64,000 nt of DNA from Hyphomicrobiales bacterium (GTDB taxonomy: Bacteria > Pseudomonadota > Alphaproteobacteria > Rhizobiales > OSC116), in NCBI GenBank assembly GCA_002401855.1, contig NVUH01000011.1, forward strand, positions 23,291 to 87,290, given 5' to 3'. Below, piece after piece: positions 1-9,579 of the stretch. Both the position numbers and the translations under genes were made by a program. The notes under the pieces are model-generated. The model had not been told where the DNA came from. It searched no databases and worked only from the letters and a program-made list of their open reading frames with translations. Each line of letters opens with the position of its first letter. Position 1 is the stretch's first letter.

Positions 1-604
1 CATGAAATTGTTGGCCAATTTGACCCTCAAACATCGCGTTGCCGTTGAGTTCAAGGCGGTACTTGTTTGACCCGAGTGCCACAATATGAAATTGTCGGTT
101 ATTGAAATGTTTAGGCACATCAAATTGTGAGACGCTTATTTGTTCGCCGCCCCATGCATAGTTTTTGCTGGACGGGAAAATATCGGCGGCTAAAGGAGCT
201 GCAAAGCCGTTGTCTGGATTAAAACGAGGGTAGAAATACGCTCCAATATAGGGGAATAGGATTGGCTTGGCTTTGATCTCCAAATTATATTTTTTAATGG
301 TAGGAATGATAACTTTGCGGGCTTTTAATAATTCCAGTTCGGTTGACGTTTCTGACCCACCACCACCAGTTAAACCGGCTGTTAACCCAGAAAGGCCGGT
401 TAAACCCGACGATTTAGCTTCGATTTGCAACAAAGCGTTGCCGGTATAAATGGGTACTGCCGTGAGAACATGAGCAATGGATATGATGGCGGCGATGAAA
501 GCAACTAATATTATCAGCCATTTACCGGCCCATAGAGATTGTAGGATTTGGCTAATGTTAATTTCATCACTATCTAGGGTCGGTGTTTGCTTCACTTCGT
601 TCAC
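1..604 (-). CDS. Wzc/Wzz-type exopolysaccharide chain-length protein, N-terminal part (runs off left edge)
   Basis: This is the 5' 201 codons of a polysaccharide co-polymerase, probably fused to a BY-kinase further left, outside the window. The first ~28 residues are cytoplasmic. A hydrophobic segment at about residues 29-49 is followed by a periplasmic Wzz-like domain with an ELELLKARKV segment typical of the family. The start is GTG at 604, preceded by an AGGAA ribosome site about 8 bases upstream. It is the last of three leftward genes after Wza (outer-membrane export channel) and Wzb (tyrosine phosphatase). That order is the standard Wza-Wzb-Wzc capsule/exopolysaccharide export set, in which Wzb dephosphorylates the Wzc tyrosine tail. 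Whether the kinase domain is fused or separate cannot be seen here. Confidence 0.8.
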   Translation of the reverse strand, partial: MNEVKQTPTLDSDEINISQILQSLWAGKWLIILVAFIAAIISIAHVLTAVPIYTGNALLQIEAKSSGLTGLSGLTAGLTGGGGSETSTELELLKARKVIIPTIKKYNLEIKAKPILFPYIGAYFYPRFNPDNGFAAPLAADIFPSSKNYAWGGEQISVSQFDVPKHFNNRQFHIVALGSNKYRLELNGNAMFEGQIGQQFH

Positions 605-631
605 AATTATTTCCTAAACTTAAATATATTG

Positions 632-1072
632 TTATGACTTTATGGCTAATTTTTTAATCCAATTAAAAGCCGCTTTTTTTATGAGCTGAAAGGTTTTTTC
701 ATAGATTTCGAAATTTTGGCCATAGGGGTCCATTATTTCTATATCACCTTGCCATTTACCAACCAAGACTAATTTGTCTTTGGCTGTTGGATCTATAGAT
801 AATATATCTTTAATGTGGCATTTTTCCATCACCATGATGAGCTGGTTGGCTTGACAGATTTGGAGGGTGAGTTGGCGGGCTTTGTGGCCTGTACAATCTA
901 TACCCAACTTGGCGGTTAATTTGGCCGAATACTCATTCATAGGCTGGTCGATATTGGCGTTAATGCCAGCAGATGTTATGTTTTTTTGTGGTAAGGCTTT
1001 TTGCAACAATAAATCCATCATTGGGCTGCGGCACGTATTGGCAATACAGACCACTAATATATCATCGGGCAT
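632..1072 (-). CDS. Low-molecular-weight protein-tyrosine phosphatase, Wzb type
   Basis: The protein has 146 residues, the usual size for the LMW-PTP family. The catalytic P-loop CX5RS is visible at residues 9-16 (CIANTCRS), and the general-acid aspartate lies in a DPYG motif near residue 115. The family removes phosphate from tyrosine, and in polysaccharide operons it acts on the Wzc kinase tail in the cytoplasm. The gene sits 13 bases after the wza stop and 27 bases before wzc, so it is very likely co-transcribed with both. An AAGG site lies before the ATG at 1072. The family call is firm; the Wzb role rests on the neighbours. Confidence 0.88.
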   Translation of the reverse strand: MPDDILVVCIANTCRSPMMDLLLQKALPQKNITSAGINANIDQPMNEYSAKLTAKLGIDCTGHKARQLTLQICQANQLIMVMEKCHIKDILSIDPTAKDKLVLVGKWQGDIEIMDPYGQNFEIYEKTFQLIKKAAFNWIKKLAIKS

Positions 1073-1085
1073 AAAAGACCTTAAA

Positions 1086-2207
1086 TCAGTTAATTATATC
1101 CAGAATCGTAGTTGCGGTGCCCTTCAACTGGCCAGGTACGTCAAGTGTTGGATCAATAATTGACAGCAATTGATTCCATTTAACAATGGGTGCTTTGGCA
1201 ACATAAACTACATCTTCATTTAAAATTTCGAATTTGGAAGCCAACACCATGGCAGCCATATTGCTTAAATCAAGCATATAGACTTTGGCGATTTTGCCTT
1301 GTTTATGGCTATTTCTAATTACATAAACGGCGCTGGCATCAGCAGAGTCTTCACTAATGCCGTTGGCGCGCCCTAAAGCTTCAGCCAATGTTGTGCCTTC
1401 TGGCGAAATGGTTATGGTACGCCGTGTGTCCACTTGGCCCATGACATAGGCATATTGTGATTTTTGACGGGCAATATGAATTTGATCACCATCAATGAGC
1501 AGGATATTCTCGCGCATATCGCCGTAATGCATCATGGCATAAAGGTCGATGTGGCGGCGTTTGCCTTTGCGGACCACAACAATGTCATCCATGTCGGCAT
1601 TGGAGGTGACACCACCTGCTTTGGTGATGGAATCTAACAAAGTGGTGGCTACTCCTGTCAAGGTAAGAGATGCGGGCTTGCTTATTTCGCCAGTTATGTA
1701 AATTTTCTTAGAGGCAAATGTGATGACTGTCACGCCGAGCTGTGGGTTTTCAATATATGCAGCCAGCGCTTTGGTTAACTGCTCACGAATGGTATATACA
1801 GACTGGCCTGCAACATACACACTGCCTATATAAGGGTAAAAAATCTTGCCTTGGCTGTCGATTAAAAAACCGATGGCGGGGAGCCCTTCTTCGCCAAGGT
1901 TTAACAATTCGGGATGCTCCCAAACGGTGACTTGTAATATGTCGCCTATGCCAACCTTATAGTCATAATTTTTGATTTGTTGTTCAAGTTCTGGATTGCG
2001 ATATGGCTGGTGACGTTTGTCTTTTTTAGCGAATGTGTTATTGGCGGTGATTTTATGAAATTCTATTTGATCAACAGTGATAGATGGGTTCTCATCGCTT
2101 AGTTTACGATCGGCATCAGAAATATAGACTTCGCCACCAGGTACCAGTGCGCAAGCGGTTAGAAATATTGCTGATATTGCTATTAAACATGCCCTGAACA
2201 AACGCAT
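1086..2207 (-). CDS. Wza-like outer-membrane polysaccharide export lipoprotein
   Basis: The 373-residue protein begins with a lipoprotein signal whose lipobox (LTAC) places the lipidated cysteine at residue 19. A poly-export domain follows at roughly residues 80-160 (KVGIGDILQVTVWEHPEL), then SLBB-type repeats (KIYITGEISKPASLTL and AYVMGQVDTRRTITI). Wza forms the octameric outer-membrane channel for capsule or exopolysaccharide. It is the first gene of the leftward wza-wzb-wzc set, so the operon promoter should lie in 2208-2400. The length matches E. coli Wza. Confidence 0.9.
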   Translation of the reverse strand: MRLFRACLIAISAIFLTACALVPGGEVYISDADRKLSDENPSITVDQIEFHKITANNTFAKKDKRHQPYRNPELEQQIKNYDYKVGIGDILQVTVWEHPELLNLGEEGLPAIGFLIDSQGKIFYPYIGSVYVAGQSVYTIREQLTKALAAYIENPQLGVTVITFASKKIYITGEISKPASLTLTGVATTLLDSITKAGGVTSNADMDDIVVVRKGKRRHIDLYAMMHYGDMRENILLIDGDQIHIARQKSQYAYVMGQVDTRRTITISPEGTTLAEALGRANGISEDSADASAVYVIRNSHKQGKIAKVYMLDLSNMAAMVLASKFEILNEDVVYVAKAPIVKWNQLLSIIDPTLDVPGQLKGTATTILDIIN

Positions 2208-2407
2208 TTTCTCAATTATCCAAATATATATATTATTAACTTTAGCGAATAACGCATATGGTTAACAAAGTCGAATCAATATTAAGACATTGGATAGTTT
2301 TGTTGCCATTGTAAATAATAATTTAACTGGATGTAATAAAGACTTTAATGTTGGAAGAGAATGTATTAACGTTAATTCATATTTTAATTTATTTTAGGAG
2401 AATAGAA

Positions 2408-3247
2408 ATGAGTGAAGAGAAACGTGTTGCTGGCATGGTGCAAATGGGTTATGGCACATGGAACCGCCCAGGAGAAGAAGCTTATCAAGGCACATTATGG
2501 GCATTGGAAGCGGGATGTCGCCATATTGATGGCGCTCAAGGCTATGATAATGAAAAAGAAGTTGGTCGTGCGATTGCTGATAGTGGCATAGCGCGCAGCG
2601 AAATTCACATCACCACCAAAGTGAAACCTGAAAATTTTGCACCTGGCGTGGTGCTTAGCTCGACTAAAGAGAGTTTAGAAAAACTCAATATGGGCCCTGT
2701 GGATATGCTGTTATTGCACTATCCATCAATTGGTGGCGAATATCCGATGGAAGAATATATGGCACAATTTGCTGAATGTTTGGACAGCGGTTTAACCAAA
2801 ACAATTGGCCTGTCTAACTTTACCATTCCATTGATAGATCAAGCGGTTAAATTGTTGGGTGACCGCAAGGTGATGACCAATCAGGTCGAAAGCCATGTTT
2901 ATATGCAGAATGATGCCATCGTTGCGCATTGCAAAAAGCTTGGCATTTCAATCACAGCGTTTTCACCGCTTGCACGTGGTGCCGTGGTTGGTGATAGGGT
3001 AATGACCGAAATTGGCAAAAATCATGATGGCGCGACGGCTGCACAAATCTCATTGGCTTATCTCATGAGCCAAGGTCAGATTGTGATTCCATCATCAGGT
3101 AAGAAACAACGTATCGTTGAGAATTTTGAAGCGCGTAATATTGAGTTGAGTGCTGATGAGATTGCGCAATGTCGTAACCTTGAAAAAGGCATGCGGTTGG
3201 TTAATGGTTCGTGGTGCCCAGAATGGGATGCTTATTCTAGAGCTTAA
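2408..3247 (+). CDS. Aldo/keto reductase (2,5-diketogluconate reductase-like)
   Basis: This is a 279-residue NADPH-dependent (beta/alpha)8 oxidoreductase. The catalytic tetrad of the AKR family is present: Asp41 and Tyr46 in DGAQGYDNEKEVG, Lys71 in TTKVKP and His104 in LLLHYPS. An NADPH-binding IPSSGKKQRIVENF segment lies near the C terminus. The reading frame stays open to 2348, but the ATG at 2408 follows a TAGGAG ribosome site 7 bases upstream and is the natural start. It stands alone, between the divergent wza operon and the convergent xylose transporter. The substrate is unknown; a role in sugar metabolism next to the xylose genes is only suggestive. Confidence 0.85.
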   Translation: MSEEKRVAGMVQMGYGTWNRPGEEAYQGTLWALEAGCRHIDGAQGYDNEKEVGRAIADSGIARSEIHITTKVKPENFAPGVVLSSTKESLEKLNMGPVDMLLLHYPSIGGEYPMEEYMAQFAECLDSGLTKTIGLSNFTIPLIDQAVKLLGDRKVMTNQVESHVYMQNDAIVAHCKKLGISITAFSPLARGAVVGDRVMTEIGKNHDGATAAQISLAYLMSQGQIVIPSSGKKQRIVENFEARNIELSADEIAQCRNLEKGMRLVNGSWCPEWDAYSRA

Positions 3248-3277
3248 ATATTAAGGTATATTCTCCCGAATATATAT

Positions 3278-3316
3278 AAAGCAGCGGCAAAGTGATTTGT
3301 CGCTGCTTTTATTTTT
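3278..3316. terminator. Bidirectional intrinsic terminator between AKR and xylG
   Basis: A 14-bp stem (3278-3291 with 3296-3309, one G-T wobble) around a short GTGA loop is followed by a T-rich run to 3316 and preceded by an A-rich run. It therefore works for both convergent genes. It directly follows the reductase stop and lies just past the xylG stop. Confidence 0.85.
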
Positions 3317-3331
3317 GTGAATTTTTTGGGT

Positions 3332-4105
3332 TTATTTTTTACTTCTAGGTTGCCAACCTTCAGGCAATTGGCCACCAATGATCAAGCTTAAAATATCATC
3401 ACGGGTCACGTCTTCAATGTTGAATTTGCCAACATCTTTGCCATTTTTCATCACCATCACGCGGTCACAAAGTTCAAACACATCACCCATGTCATGGCTG
3501 ATGAGAAAGATGCCAATGCCTTCGGCCTTGAGCCGCAGGGTTAAATCTTTGACCATGGTGGTTTCGGCAGGCCCAAGGGCGGCAGTTGGTTCATCCATCA
3601 CCAAGGTTTTGGCGTTAAAATAGATGGCGCGGCCAATGGCCACAACTTGGCGTTGCCCACCCGACATGCTGTTTACAGGGTCGGTAATGTTGGTGAAGTT
3701 GGGGTTGAGGGTTTTCATCACCTTGCGGGTTTCAAGCTCCATTTGGGCTTCGTTTAACACACCAAAGGCATTGGTGATCTCACGGCCTAAAAACAAATTG
3801 GCCGAGGCATCTAATGTATCGGCCAAGGCCAAGGTTTGATAGATGGTTTCAATGCCATAAGCACGGCTTTCGCGCGGGTTTCTGATATTGGCTTTTTCGC
3901 CATTGACAATAATTTCGCCTTCATCAATTTCTATCGCGCCTGATAGCATTTTCATCAAGGTTGATTTTCCCGCGCCATTATGGCCCAAAATGCCAACCAC
4001 TTCACCTGGATATAGGTTGATGGATACATTTTCGACCGCATGCACACCACCAAAGCGTTTGGATATATTTTTCATCTCAATAAGAGGTGTTTTTTTATCA
4101 GTCAC
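3332..4105 (-). CDS. xylG: Sugar ABC transporter ATPase, single-domain XylG/FrcA type
   Basis: The ATP-hydrolysing subunit of a ribose/xylose-family importer. Visible motifs are Walker A (GHNGAGKST, about residues 41-49), the ABC signature SGGQRQVV, Walker B with DEPTAALG, and the H-loop in [10 protein letters not shown]. It has 257 residues and a single nucleotide-binding domain, unlike E. coli XylG with two; it resembles rhizobial FrcA in size. The start is GTG at 4105 behind an AGAGGAAAA ribosome site. It is the last gene of the xylF-xylH-xylG series and lies 12 bases after xylH. The function follows from the family and the neighbouring xylF, xylA and xylB; specificity is inferred. Confidence 0.85.
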   Translation of the reverse strand: MTDKKTPLIEMKNISKRFGGVHAVENVSINLYPGEVVGILGHNGAGKSTLMKMLSGAIEIDEGEIIVNGEKANIRNPRESRAYGIETIYQTLALADTLDASANLFLGREITNAFGVLNEAQMELETRKVMKTLNPNFTNITDPVNSMSGGQRQVVAIGRAIYFNAKTLVMDEPTAALGPAETTMVKDLTLRLKAEGIGIFLISHDMGDVFELCDRVMVMKNGKDVGKFNIEDVTRDDILSLIIGGQLPEGWQPRSKK

Positions 4106-4117
4106 TGTATTTTCCTC

Positions 4118-5347
4118 TTATTTCTTAGAATTTTGATAGGCGGTATCGAACCACACTGCGATGATGAGCACCAAGCCCATAACCACCATACGTTCACCAG
4201 AGCCAGCGCCGAGCAATACCATAGCATTTTCGATGCTTTGCATGATGATGGCGCCTAGAATGGCGCCAGGTATCGAACCTTCACCACCAGCTAGTGAGGT
4301 GCCGCCAATGATGGCAGCAGCGATGACCAATAGCTCGGATGATACACCCATACTATTGGTGCCTGCATTTAACCTTGCGGTGGTGATCACCGCCGCGATG
4401 GCACATAAAACGCCCATAATGACAAAAATATAGGTGGTGACTTTTTTCACATCAATGCCCGAAAGCTCAGCGGCTTCTGGGTTGGCGCCAATGGCATAAA
4501 CATAGCGGCCAAATTTGGTGATGCGTGATAATAAGGTCATCACAATCACCACGGCAATTAAAATAAGCACAGGAACAGGGATGCCACGGCCAATGTCTGA
4601 ACGCGGTTTGTTATAGCTGTTCATTATATATACGAAACCAAAAATAACCGCTGCGATGACAGCAAACATAACAATCTGGAGCCATATTGGCTTGGTGGGG
4701 AAGCCATGTTTAACACGTGAGGCGTGGCCTCTATACATGCTGAAGGCGACAATTAATACGGCCATAATGCCTAAAATCAAGCTCCATGTGGTGCCGATTG
4801 AGCCATCAATGCCGCCGCCTAATAATTGGTAGGTCTTGTTCATTGGAGCAACTGTGCGGCCATCGGTGACTAAAAATGCACCCCCCCGAAAAGCCAACAT
4901 GCCGCCCAAGGTGACCACAAATGCAGGGATGCCGCGATAAGCAGTGAACCAACCTTGGAATATGCCGATTAGCACGCCCAATGTAGCGCCACAAACAATG
5001 GTTAAGGGCCAGTTCCAACCTGCATTGAGTGGAAAAATATCAACCTGCAGCCAGGCGATGACCATACCAATAACGCCCATAACTGAGCCAACCGATAGAT
5101 CGATATGCCGCGCGACGATGACCAAAACCATGCCAGTGGCCATAATGCCAACCACCGAGGTTTGTACGGCTAAATTATAAAGATTTCGTGCGGATAGGAA
5201 TATGCCACCAGTGGCAATATTAAGCCCGACCCAAATTACGACGAGCACCACAATCATGCCCAGCATGCGGGTGTCGATTTCTGATGCGCGGATGATGCGG
5301 GTGAAGGCACTATCTTGCTTATCTGTATTTAGATTTGTATCTGTCAT
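4118..5347 (-). CDS. xylH: Sugar ABC transporter permease, XylH type
   Basis: This 409-residue inner-membrane protein has about ten hydrophobic segments and belongs to the BPD_transp_2 permease family (RbsC/XylH/FrcC). Typical segments are VVGIMATGMVLVIVARHIDLSVGS near the N terminus and GGTSLAGGEGSIPGAILGA near the C terminus, where the ATPase contact loop lies. The frame also allows a GTG at 5356; I chose the ATG at 5347, though neither has a strong ribosome site. It sits between xylF and xylG, completing a three-gene importer. A run of six C residues at 4884-4889 lies in frame. Confidence 0.88.
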   Translation of the reverse strand: MTDTNLNTDKQDSAFTRIIRASEIDTRMLGMIVVLVVIWVGLNIATGGIFLSARNLYNLAVQTSVVGIMATGMVLVIVARHIDLSVGSVMGVIGMVIAWLQVDIFPLNAGWNWPLTIVCGATLGVLIGIFQGWFTAYRGIPAFVVTLGGMLAFRGGAFLVTDGRTVAPMNKTYQLLGGGIDGSIGTTWSLILGIMAVLIVAFSMYRGHASRVKHGFPTKPIWLQIVMFAVIAAVIFGFVYIMNSYNKPRSDIGRGIPVPVLILIAVVIVMTLLSRITKFGRYVYAIGANPEAAELSGIDVKKVTTYIFVIMGVLCAIAAVITTARLNAGTNSMGVSSELLVIAAAIIGGTSLAGGEGSIPGAILGAIIMQSIENAMVLLGAGSGERMVVMGLVLIIAVWFDTAYQNSKK

Positions 5348-5438
5348 TTGATTCACTTGTTTTTAAGTGTGTGGCCAGACTTATAGGAACATAAATCTGA
5401 CCATTTTGATATTAACTAATATTTAGCTAATTTTTGGT

Positions 5439-6470
5439 TTATTTACAAGCAGCAACATCAGCATTGGCGTTTGCACAAGCAACGTCTTTGGCAATGTGGC
5501 CAGCGTCAATAACAACGTTAAAGTTAGCTTTTGTAATTGGCACAGGTGCTACAAAAATGGCATCCATTTCAACGCCTTTTTTGCCGCCAGACCATTTTTC
5601 AGAACCTGTTACAGTTTCACCTTTGGCAAGCGCTACAGCAATTTCGCCAGCTTTCTTACCAAGTACACGTACGTCTTTCCAAACTGAAACAGTTTGCAAA
5701 CCACGCGCAACACGGTTAAGGGCAGCATGATCGCCATCTTGACCAGATACAGGAATACCTTCCATACCTTGAGCGGTTAGAGCGGCTACAACGCCACCAG
5801 CAGTGCCGTCATTTGATGCCACAACAGCGTCAACTTTATTGTCAGTAGCTGTTAGAATTTGCTCCATATTGCTTTGGGCATTTTCAGGCTTCCAACCATC
5901 TGTATATTGTTCGCCAACGATTTTAATGTCGCCAGAATCAATAGCAGCTTGCAGGATTTCTAATTGACCACCATGGAGGAAATCAGCATTCGGATCAGTC
6001 GGTGATCCTTTGATGAATACATAATTGCCTGTAGGTTGTGCAGCAAATACAGCACGCGCTTGCATGCGGCCCACTTCAACATTATCAAATGTTAGATAGA
6101 AAACACCTTCGGCTTCGATCAAACGGTCATAACCAAGGACAGGAATGCCTTCAGCTTGGGCATTAAGCACAGCAGGCATCACAGCTTCTGTGTCCATCGC
6201 TAAGATGATAAGAGCATTGGCGCCATTGGCAATCAGGCTTTCAATGTCAGCCAATTGCTTTTCAGGTGAACCACCCGCGTCAGCTGAAATATAGTCAGCA
6301 TCGTCGCCGAGGCCAGCAATGATGGCTTTTTCGTCAGTTTTCCAGCGTTCTTCTTGGAAATTAGACCAAGATACACCCACTTTAAGGTCAGCGGCTACAG
6401 CGCCAACCGTTGCTGATACAGTCATAGCTACACCAAGTGCAGCAGACATGAGAAGTTTTTTAACACTCAT
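5439..6470 (-). CDS. xylF: D-xylose-binding periplasmic protein
   Basis: The 343-residue type I periplasmic binding protein has a clear Sec signal peptide (cleavage after AVA near residue 27). XylF-like landmarks are EERWKTDEKA after the first strand, GSPEKQLADIESLIANG, PVLGYDRLIE, a TFDNVEVGRMQA segment and GTAGGVVAAL. The ERW, YDR and FDN positions match my recollection of E. coli XylF. It feeds xylose to XylH/XylG. A GGGAGAAAA ribosome site precedes the ATG at 6470. It is downstream of xylB, xylA and the FG-GAP gene on the same strand, with two hairpins in the leader. Confidence 0.88.
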   Translation of the reverse strand: MSVKKLLMSAALGVAMTVSATVGAVAADLKVGVSWSNFQEERWKTDEKAIIAGLGDDADYISADAGGSPEKQLADIESLIANGANALIILAMDTEAVMPAVLNAQAEGIPVLGYDRLIEAEGVFYLTFDNVEVGRMQARAVFAAQPTGNYVFIKGSPTDPNADFLHGGQLEILQAAIDSGDIKIVGEQYTDGWKPENAQSNMEQILTATDNKVDAVVASNDGTAGGVVAALTAQGMEGIPVSGQDGDHAALNRVARGLQTVSVWKDVRVLGKKAGEIAVALAKGETVTGSEKWSGGKKGVEMDAIFVAPVPITKANFNVVIDAGHIAKDVACANANADVAACK

Positions 6471-6485
6471 TTGTTTTCTCCCATT

Positions 6486-6522
6486 ATAGCCTTGAACGGC
6501 TATGTTTTTGCCCTTTATGGGC
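6486..6522 (-). promoter_or_regulatory. Two small hairpins in the xylF leader
   Basis: Between the stop of the FG-GAP gene and xylF there are two perfect inverted repeats. One has 6-bp arms at 6486-6491 and 6498-6503; the other has 4-bp GC arms at 6510-6513 and 6519-6522. No T-run follows either one in the direction of transcription, so they are not classic terminators. They could stabilise or separate the xylFHG part of the message. That use is inference. Confidence 0.35.
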
Positions 6523-6540
6523 CTCCCATTACCAAAATGA

Positions 6541-8190
6541 CTAATGCATCATTTCAGCGTTATCTGGCGGTGACCAAAAGGTCAGCGCCGAATCTTGTTT
6601 GTTTATTGTCGCGAATTGATTGGCTTTTACGGTCATCCAATCGCTTTTCTGACCATTAGGCCATATTATTCTTAGATCTGCTAGTTTGGCCTCACCTAAA
6701 CCAAAATGGTGTAGACCTAAACTGCCACTGGCGTGACCTCCGCCAACGGTAATCTCTTTGCGTTGTATCTTATCATTAATGCGCAGTTCAATCCAAGCGC
6801 CAATGCTGTGTTTATTATCGTCCAAACGTCTTATGTCGAGGGCAATCCAATTGCCCATAGCTTGGCTGTTGCCAAGATTGCGCAGCACTCCTGGAACTTC
6901 ATTTCTATTGACTTCGATAATGTCAAGCATGCCGTCGAGGTTTAAATCAACAATGGCTGCACCACGGGTTAAGTTTGTGGCATGCATGCCGGCTTTTTCG
7001 GCAGCTTCAAAAAATGTGCCGTCTGGTTTGCCTAGCAGCAAGTTATTGGGGTCATGTTGAGCAAAATCGGGCATTTGGTCGACATTGCCTTTGGCGATGA
7101 ATAGATCGATCAAAGTGTCATTGTTAAAATCGGCAAATTGTGCGTGCCATGCGGTGGATAATAATGCTGAATCTTCGCTCCACGGTTTATGCGCGGTGAT
7201 GCCTAATTTAAACGCCATATTTTTAAATTTAGGCTTTTTACCTGCGCCCGTGTTCATGCGTAATTTATTGTCACCCATTGAGGTGAGAAAATAATCAGGA
7301 TAACCATCAGCATTTACATCATGGCTGGCAATGCCCATGCCCCAAATGTTGAGCTTTTTAAAGCCGTCATCACGGGTATATTCCGTGGCTTTGGCATCTG
7401 GCTCTACTCGCCACAATTGCTCGTGGCCATTTTTATTATATTGGCGGTCATTGCTAACCCGTAATGATTGCGCTCCAGATCGATTCCAATCCGAAAATAA
7501 CAAAGATAATGTGCAATAGGCTTTGAGGTTTTGCGGCTTTGCAAAGCCATCATCAGAATCGGCAGGGCGGAATAATTGATTGTCGCTACAAGTGCCCCAA
7601 GGCGTGCCTTCGGCTTTGCGGTCAACATAATTGCCAATGGCAAGGGTCGGCCATTTTTTACCAGTTTCCCATGTGGCGCTAAACGCGGTTGACCATTGGT
7701 CACCGCCGTCAAAATTCCAGTCTTCGTTGGCGCGCTCAAATTGGCAGTTGCCTAAGCCTTTAAACAAAATATTTTCGCCCAAGCGCAACACCATTAAATC
7801 CATAATGCCATCGCTATCAACATCAATCGGGTAGGTGGCAACGACTTTATTAATGTTTAAATTTTGAGCCGTTGAATTGCCAAAAATCAGCGCTCCACCA
7901 CGTTTGGATTGGTTGATGTAAAGCTGAGCTTTACTTTTCCCGCCGGCAAAATATAGGTCGGGGTAACGGTCTTGATTGCAATCAAATGCTGCCACACCGC
8001 CGCCGACAAAATAGTCCCAGCCGCCATCATATTGAGTGTGCAGGTTAGATACGGCTTGGTCATTGGTTAAAGAGGGGATGTAAATTCCGCTTTGCTCATC
8101 GATTAAGGGCGCATTTTCAGCCATGGCGGTCACCATGGTCAAGAAAAATACTCCTATGATCAGCAAAATACGCAATACACATCCCCTCAT
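6541..8190 (-). CDS. Secreted FG-GAP/VCBS repeat protein with ASPIC/UnbV C-terminal domain
   Basis: The 549-residue product starts with an N-terminal signal peptide and then has FG-GAP/VCBS-type beta-propeller blades. These are recognised by repeated Ca-binding acidic loops (DCNQDRYPD, DVDSDGIMD, DVNADGYPD, DFNNDTLID, DLNLDGMLD). The last ~100 residues (WIALDIRRL...HFGLGEAKLADLRIIWPNG) are typical of the ASPIC/UnbV domain. It is presumably periplasmic or cell-surface. A TTG codon at 8175 behind an AGGGG site would give a cleaner signal peptide (MRILLIIGVFFL) than the ATG at 8190. The gene is embedded between xylA and xylF on the same strand, which suggests a role in sugar or xylan-fragment handling; no catalytic motif is visible. 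Confidence 0.82.
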   Translation of the reverse strand: MRGCVLRILLIIGVFFLTMVTAMAENAPLIDEQSGIYIPSLTNDQAVSNLHTQYDGGWDYFVGGGVAAFDCNQDRYPDLYFAGGKSKAQLYINQSKRGGALIFGNSTAQNLNINKVVATYPIDVDSDGIMDLMVLRLGENILFKGLGNCQFERANEDWNFDGGDQWSTAFSATWETGKKWPTLAIGNYVDRKAEGTPWGTCSDNQLFRPADSDDGFAKPQNLKAYCTLSLLFSDWNRSGAQSLRVSNDRQYNKNGHEQLWRVEPDAKATEYTRDDGFKKLNIWGMGIASHDVNADGYPDYFLTSMGDNKLRMNTGAGKKPKFKNMAFKLGITAHKPWSEDSALLSTAWHAQFADFNNDTLIDLFIAKGNVDQMPDFAQHDPNNLLLGKPDGTFFEAAEKAGMHATNLTRGAAIVDLNLDGMLDIIEVNRNEVPGVLRNLGNSQAMGNWIALDIRRLDDNKHSIGAWIELRINDKIQRKEITVGGGHASGSLGLHHFGLGEAKLADLRIIWPNGQKSDWMTVKANQFATINKQDSALTFWSPPDNAEMMH

Positions 8191-8232
8191 ATTTCATTTT
8201 TTATACAAATCTATGTCTACATAAATTGATGT

Positions 8233-9546
8233 CTACACAAATCTATTGACTAGGTTCTCATACCATTCTTGTTTGCCAGAACGTGGTTGTGGGTCAATTT
8301 GTTTTTCTTCGGCAATGTCAGCCAAGGCGTCTAGTGACAATTTACCAGCCAAAATTTTCTTGCCCAAATCGCCATCCCAACCGGCATAACGACCATCAAT
8401 TGCACCTTGCATGCTGCCATCTTCAAGCATAGCAGACGCATTCAACAAGGCCCGCGCACAAACATCCATGCCACCAATATGGCCGTGGAATAGATCGACA
8501 GGATCAAGTGATTGACGTCTTACTTTGGCATCAAAGTTAATGCCGCCATTGCCGAGACCGCCATTTTTAAGAATGGCATACATGGCAAGCGTGGTGTCTG
8601 GCACATTGTTAGGGAATTGGTCGGTATCCCAACCAGATTGCATGTCGCCTCTATTCATGTCGATAGAGCCAAGCAAACCATTGCTGACGGCATAAGTGAT
8701 CTCATGCTCAAAACTATGACCTGCCAAAGTGGCATGGTTGGCTTCAAGGTTTAGTTTTACCTCGTTTTCAAGTCCATGTTGTTGCAAGAAAGCATGCACG
8801 CTTTGGGCGTCATAATCATATTGATGTTTGGTGGGCTCTTGCGGTTTTGGCTCAATCAAAATCGTGCCTTTAAAGCCAATTTTATGTTTGTGCTCCACCA
8901 CCATGTTTAAAAAACGACCCATTTGAGCATTCTCTTTGCTCCAGTCGGTATTCAGCAAAGTTTCATAACCTTCACGGCCACCCCAAAGCACATAGTTTTC
9001 GCCGCCCAATTTTTGGGTCAGGTTAAACACTTGGCGCACTTGGGCTGCACAATAAGTCATCACATCAGGGTCAGGGTTAGATGCCGCGCCAGACATATAA
9101 CGTCTATGGCTAAACATATTGGCCGTGCCCCATAGCAATTTAACGCCGGTTTCTTCTTGCTTGGCCAATAATTTATCGCCCAGATAATCAAGGTTTTTCA
9201 TGGTTTCGGCCAATGTGTCACCTTCGGGCGATACATCACGGTCATGGAAGCAATAATAAGGCGTGCCTAATTTGGTAAAAAATTCAAAGGCCACGTCGAG
9301 CTTTAATTCAGCTTCCTTCATTGGGTCGCCGCCCGCCATCCATGGGCGCATTAAGGTTTGGCCGCCAAATGGGTCATTGCCAGGCCAAGAGAATGTATGC
9401 CAATAGGCCGCAGCAAAGCGCAAATGCTCAGCCATGGTTTTGCCCATTACAATTTGATCTGGGTTATAATATTTGAAAGACAGATCATTTATACTGTCTT
9501 TGCCTTCATATTTTATGTTGCCAATGCCTTCAAAATATTCAGCCAT
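8233..9546 (-). CDS. xylA: Xylose isomerase
   Basis: Converts D-xylose to D-xylulose in the cytoplasm. The 437-residue length is that of class II xylose isomerases. Family motifs are visible: the catalytic His/Asp segment [32 protein letters not shown] with the metal-binding glutamate, and [18 protein letters not shown] with further metal ligands. A GAGGAG ribosome site precedes the ATG at 9546. It follows xylB after a 33-base gap and precedes the FG-GAP gene by 42 bases, so xylB-xylA and the genes after it look like one transcript. A LacI-family repressor upstream of xylB is the likely regulator. Confidence 0.96.
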   Translation of the reverse strand: MAEYFEGIGNIKYEGKDSINDLSFKYYNPDQIVMGKTMAEHLRFAAAYWHTFSWPGNDPFGGQTLMRPWMAGGDPMKEAELKLDVAFEFFTKLGTPYYCFHDRDVSPEGDTLAETMKNLDYLGDKLLAKQEETGVKLLWGTANMFSHRRYMSGAASNPDPDVMTYCAAQVRQVFNLTQKLGGENYVLWGGREGYETLLNTDWSKENAQMGRFLNMVVEHKHKIGFKGTILIEPKPQEPTKHQYDYDAQSVHAFLQQHGLENEVKLNLEANHATLAGHSFEHEITYAVSNGLLGSIDMNRGDMQSGWDTDQFPNNVPDTTLAMYAILKNGGLGNGGINFDAKVRRQSLDPVDLFHGHIGGMDVCARALLNASAMLEDGSMQGAIDGRYAGWDGDLGKKILAGKLSLDALADIAEEKQIDPQPRSGKQEWYENLVNRFV

Positions 9547-9579
9547 TTTTTTCTCCTCGGTTTTTTTCGTAATTTGGTT

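Noticed and set aside
4884..4889. Possible frameshift at the C6 run in xylH
   Set aside because: The frame reads through without interruption and the protein is of normal length.
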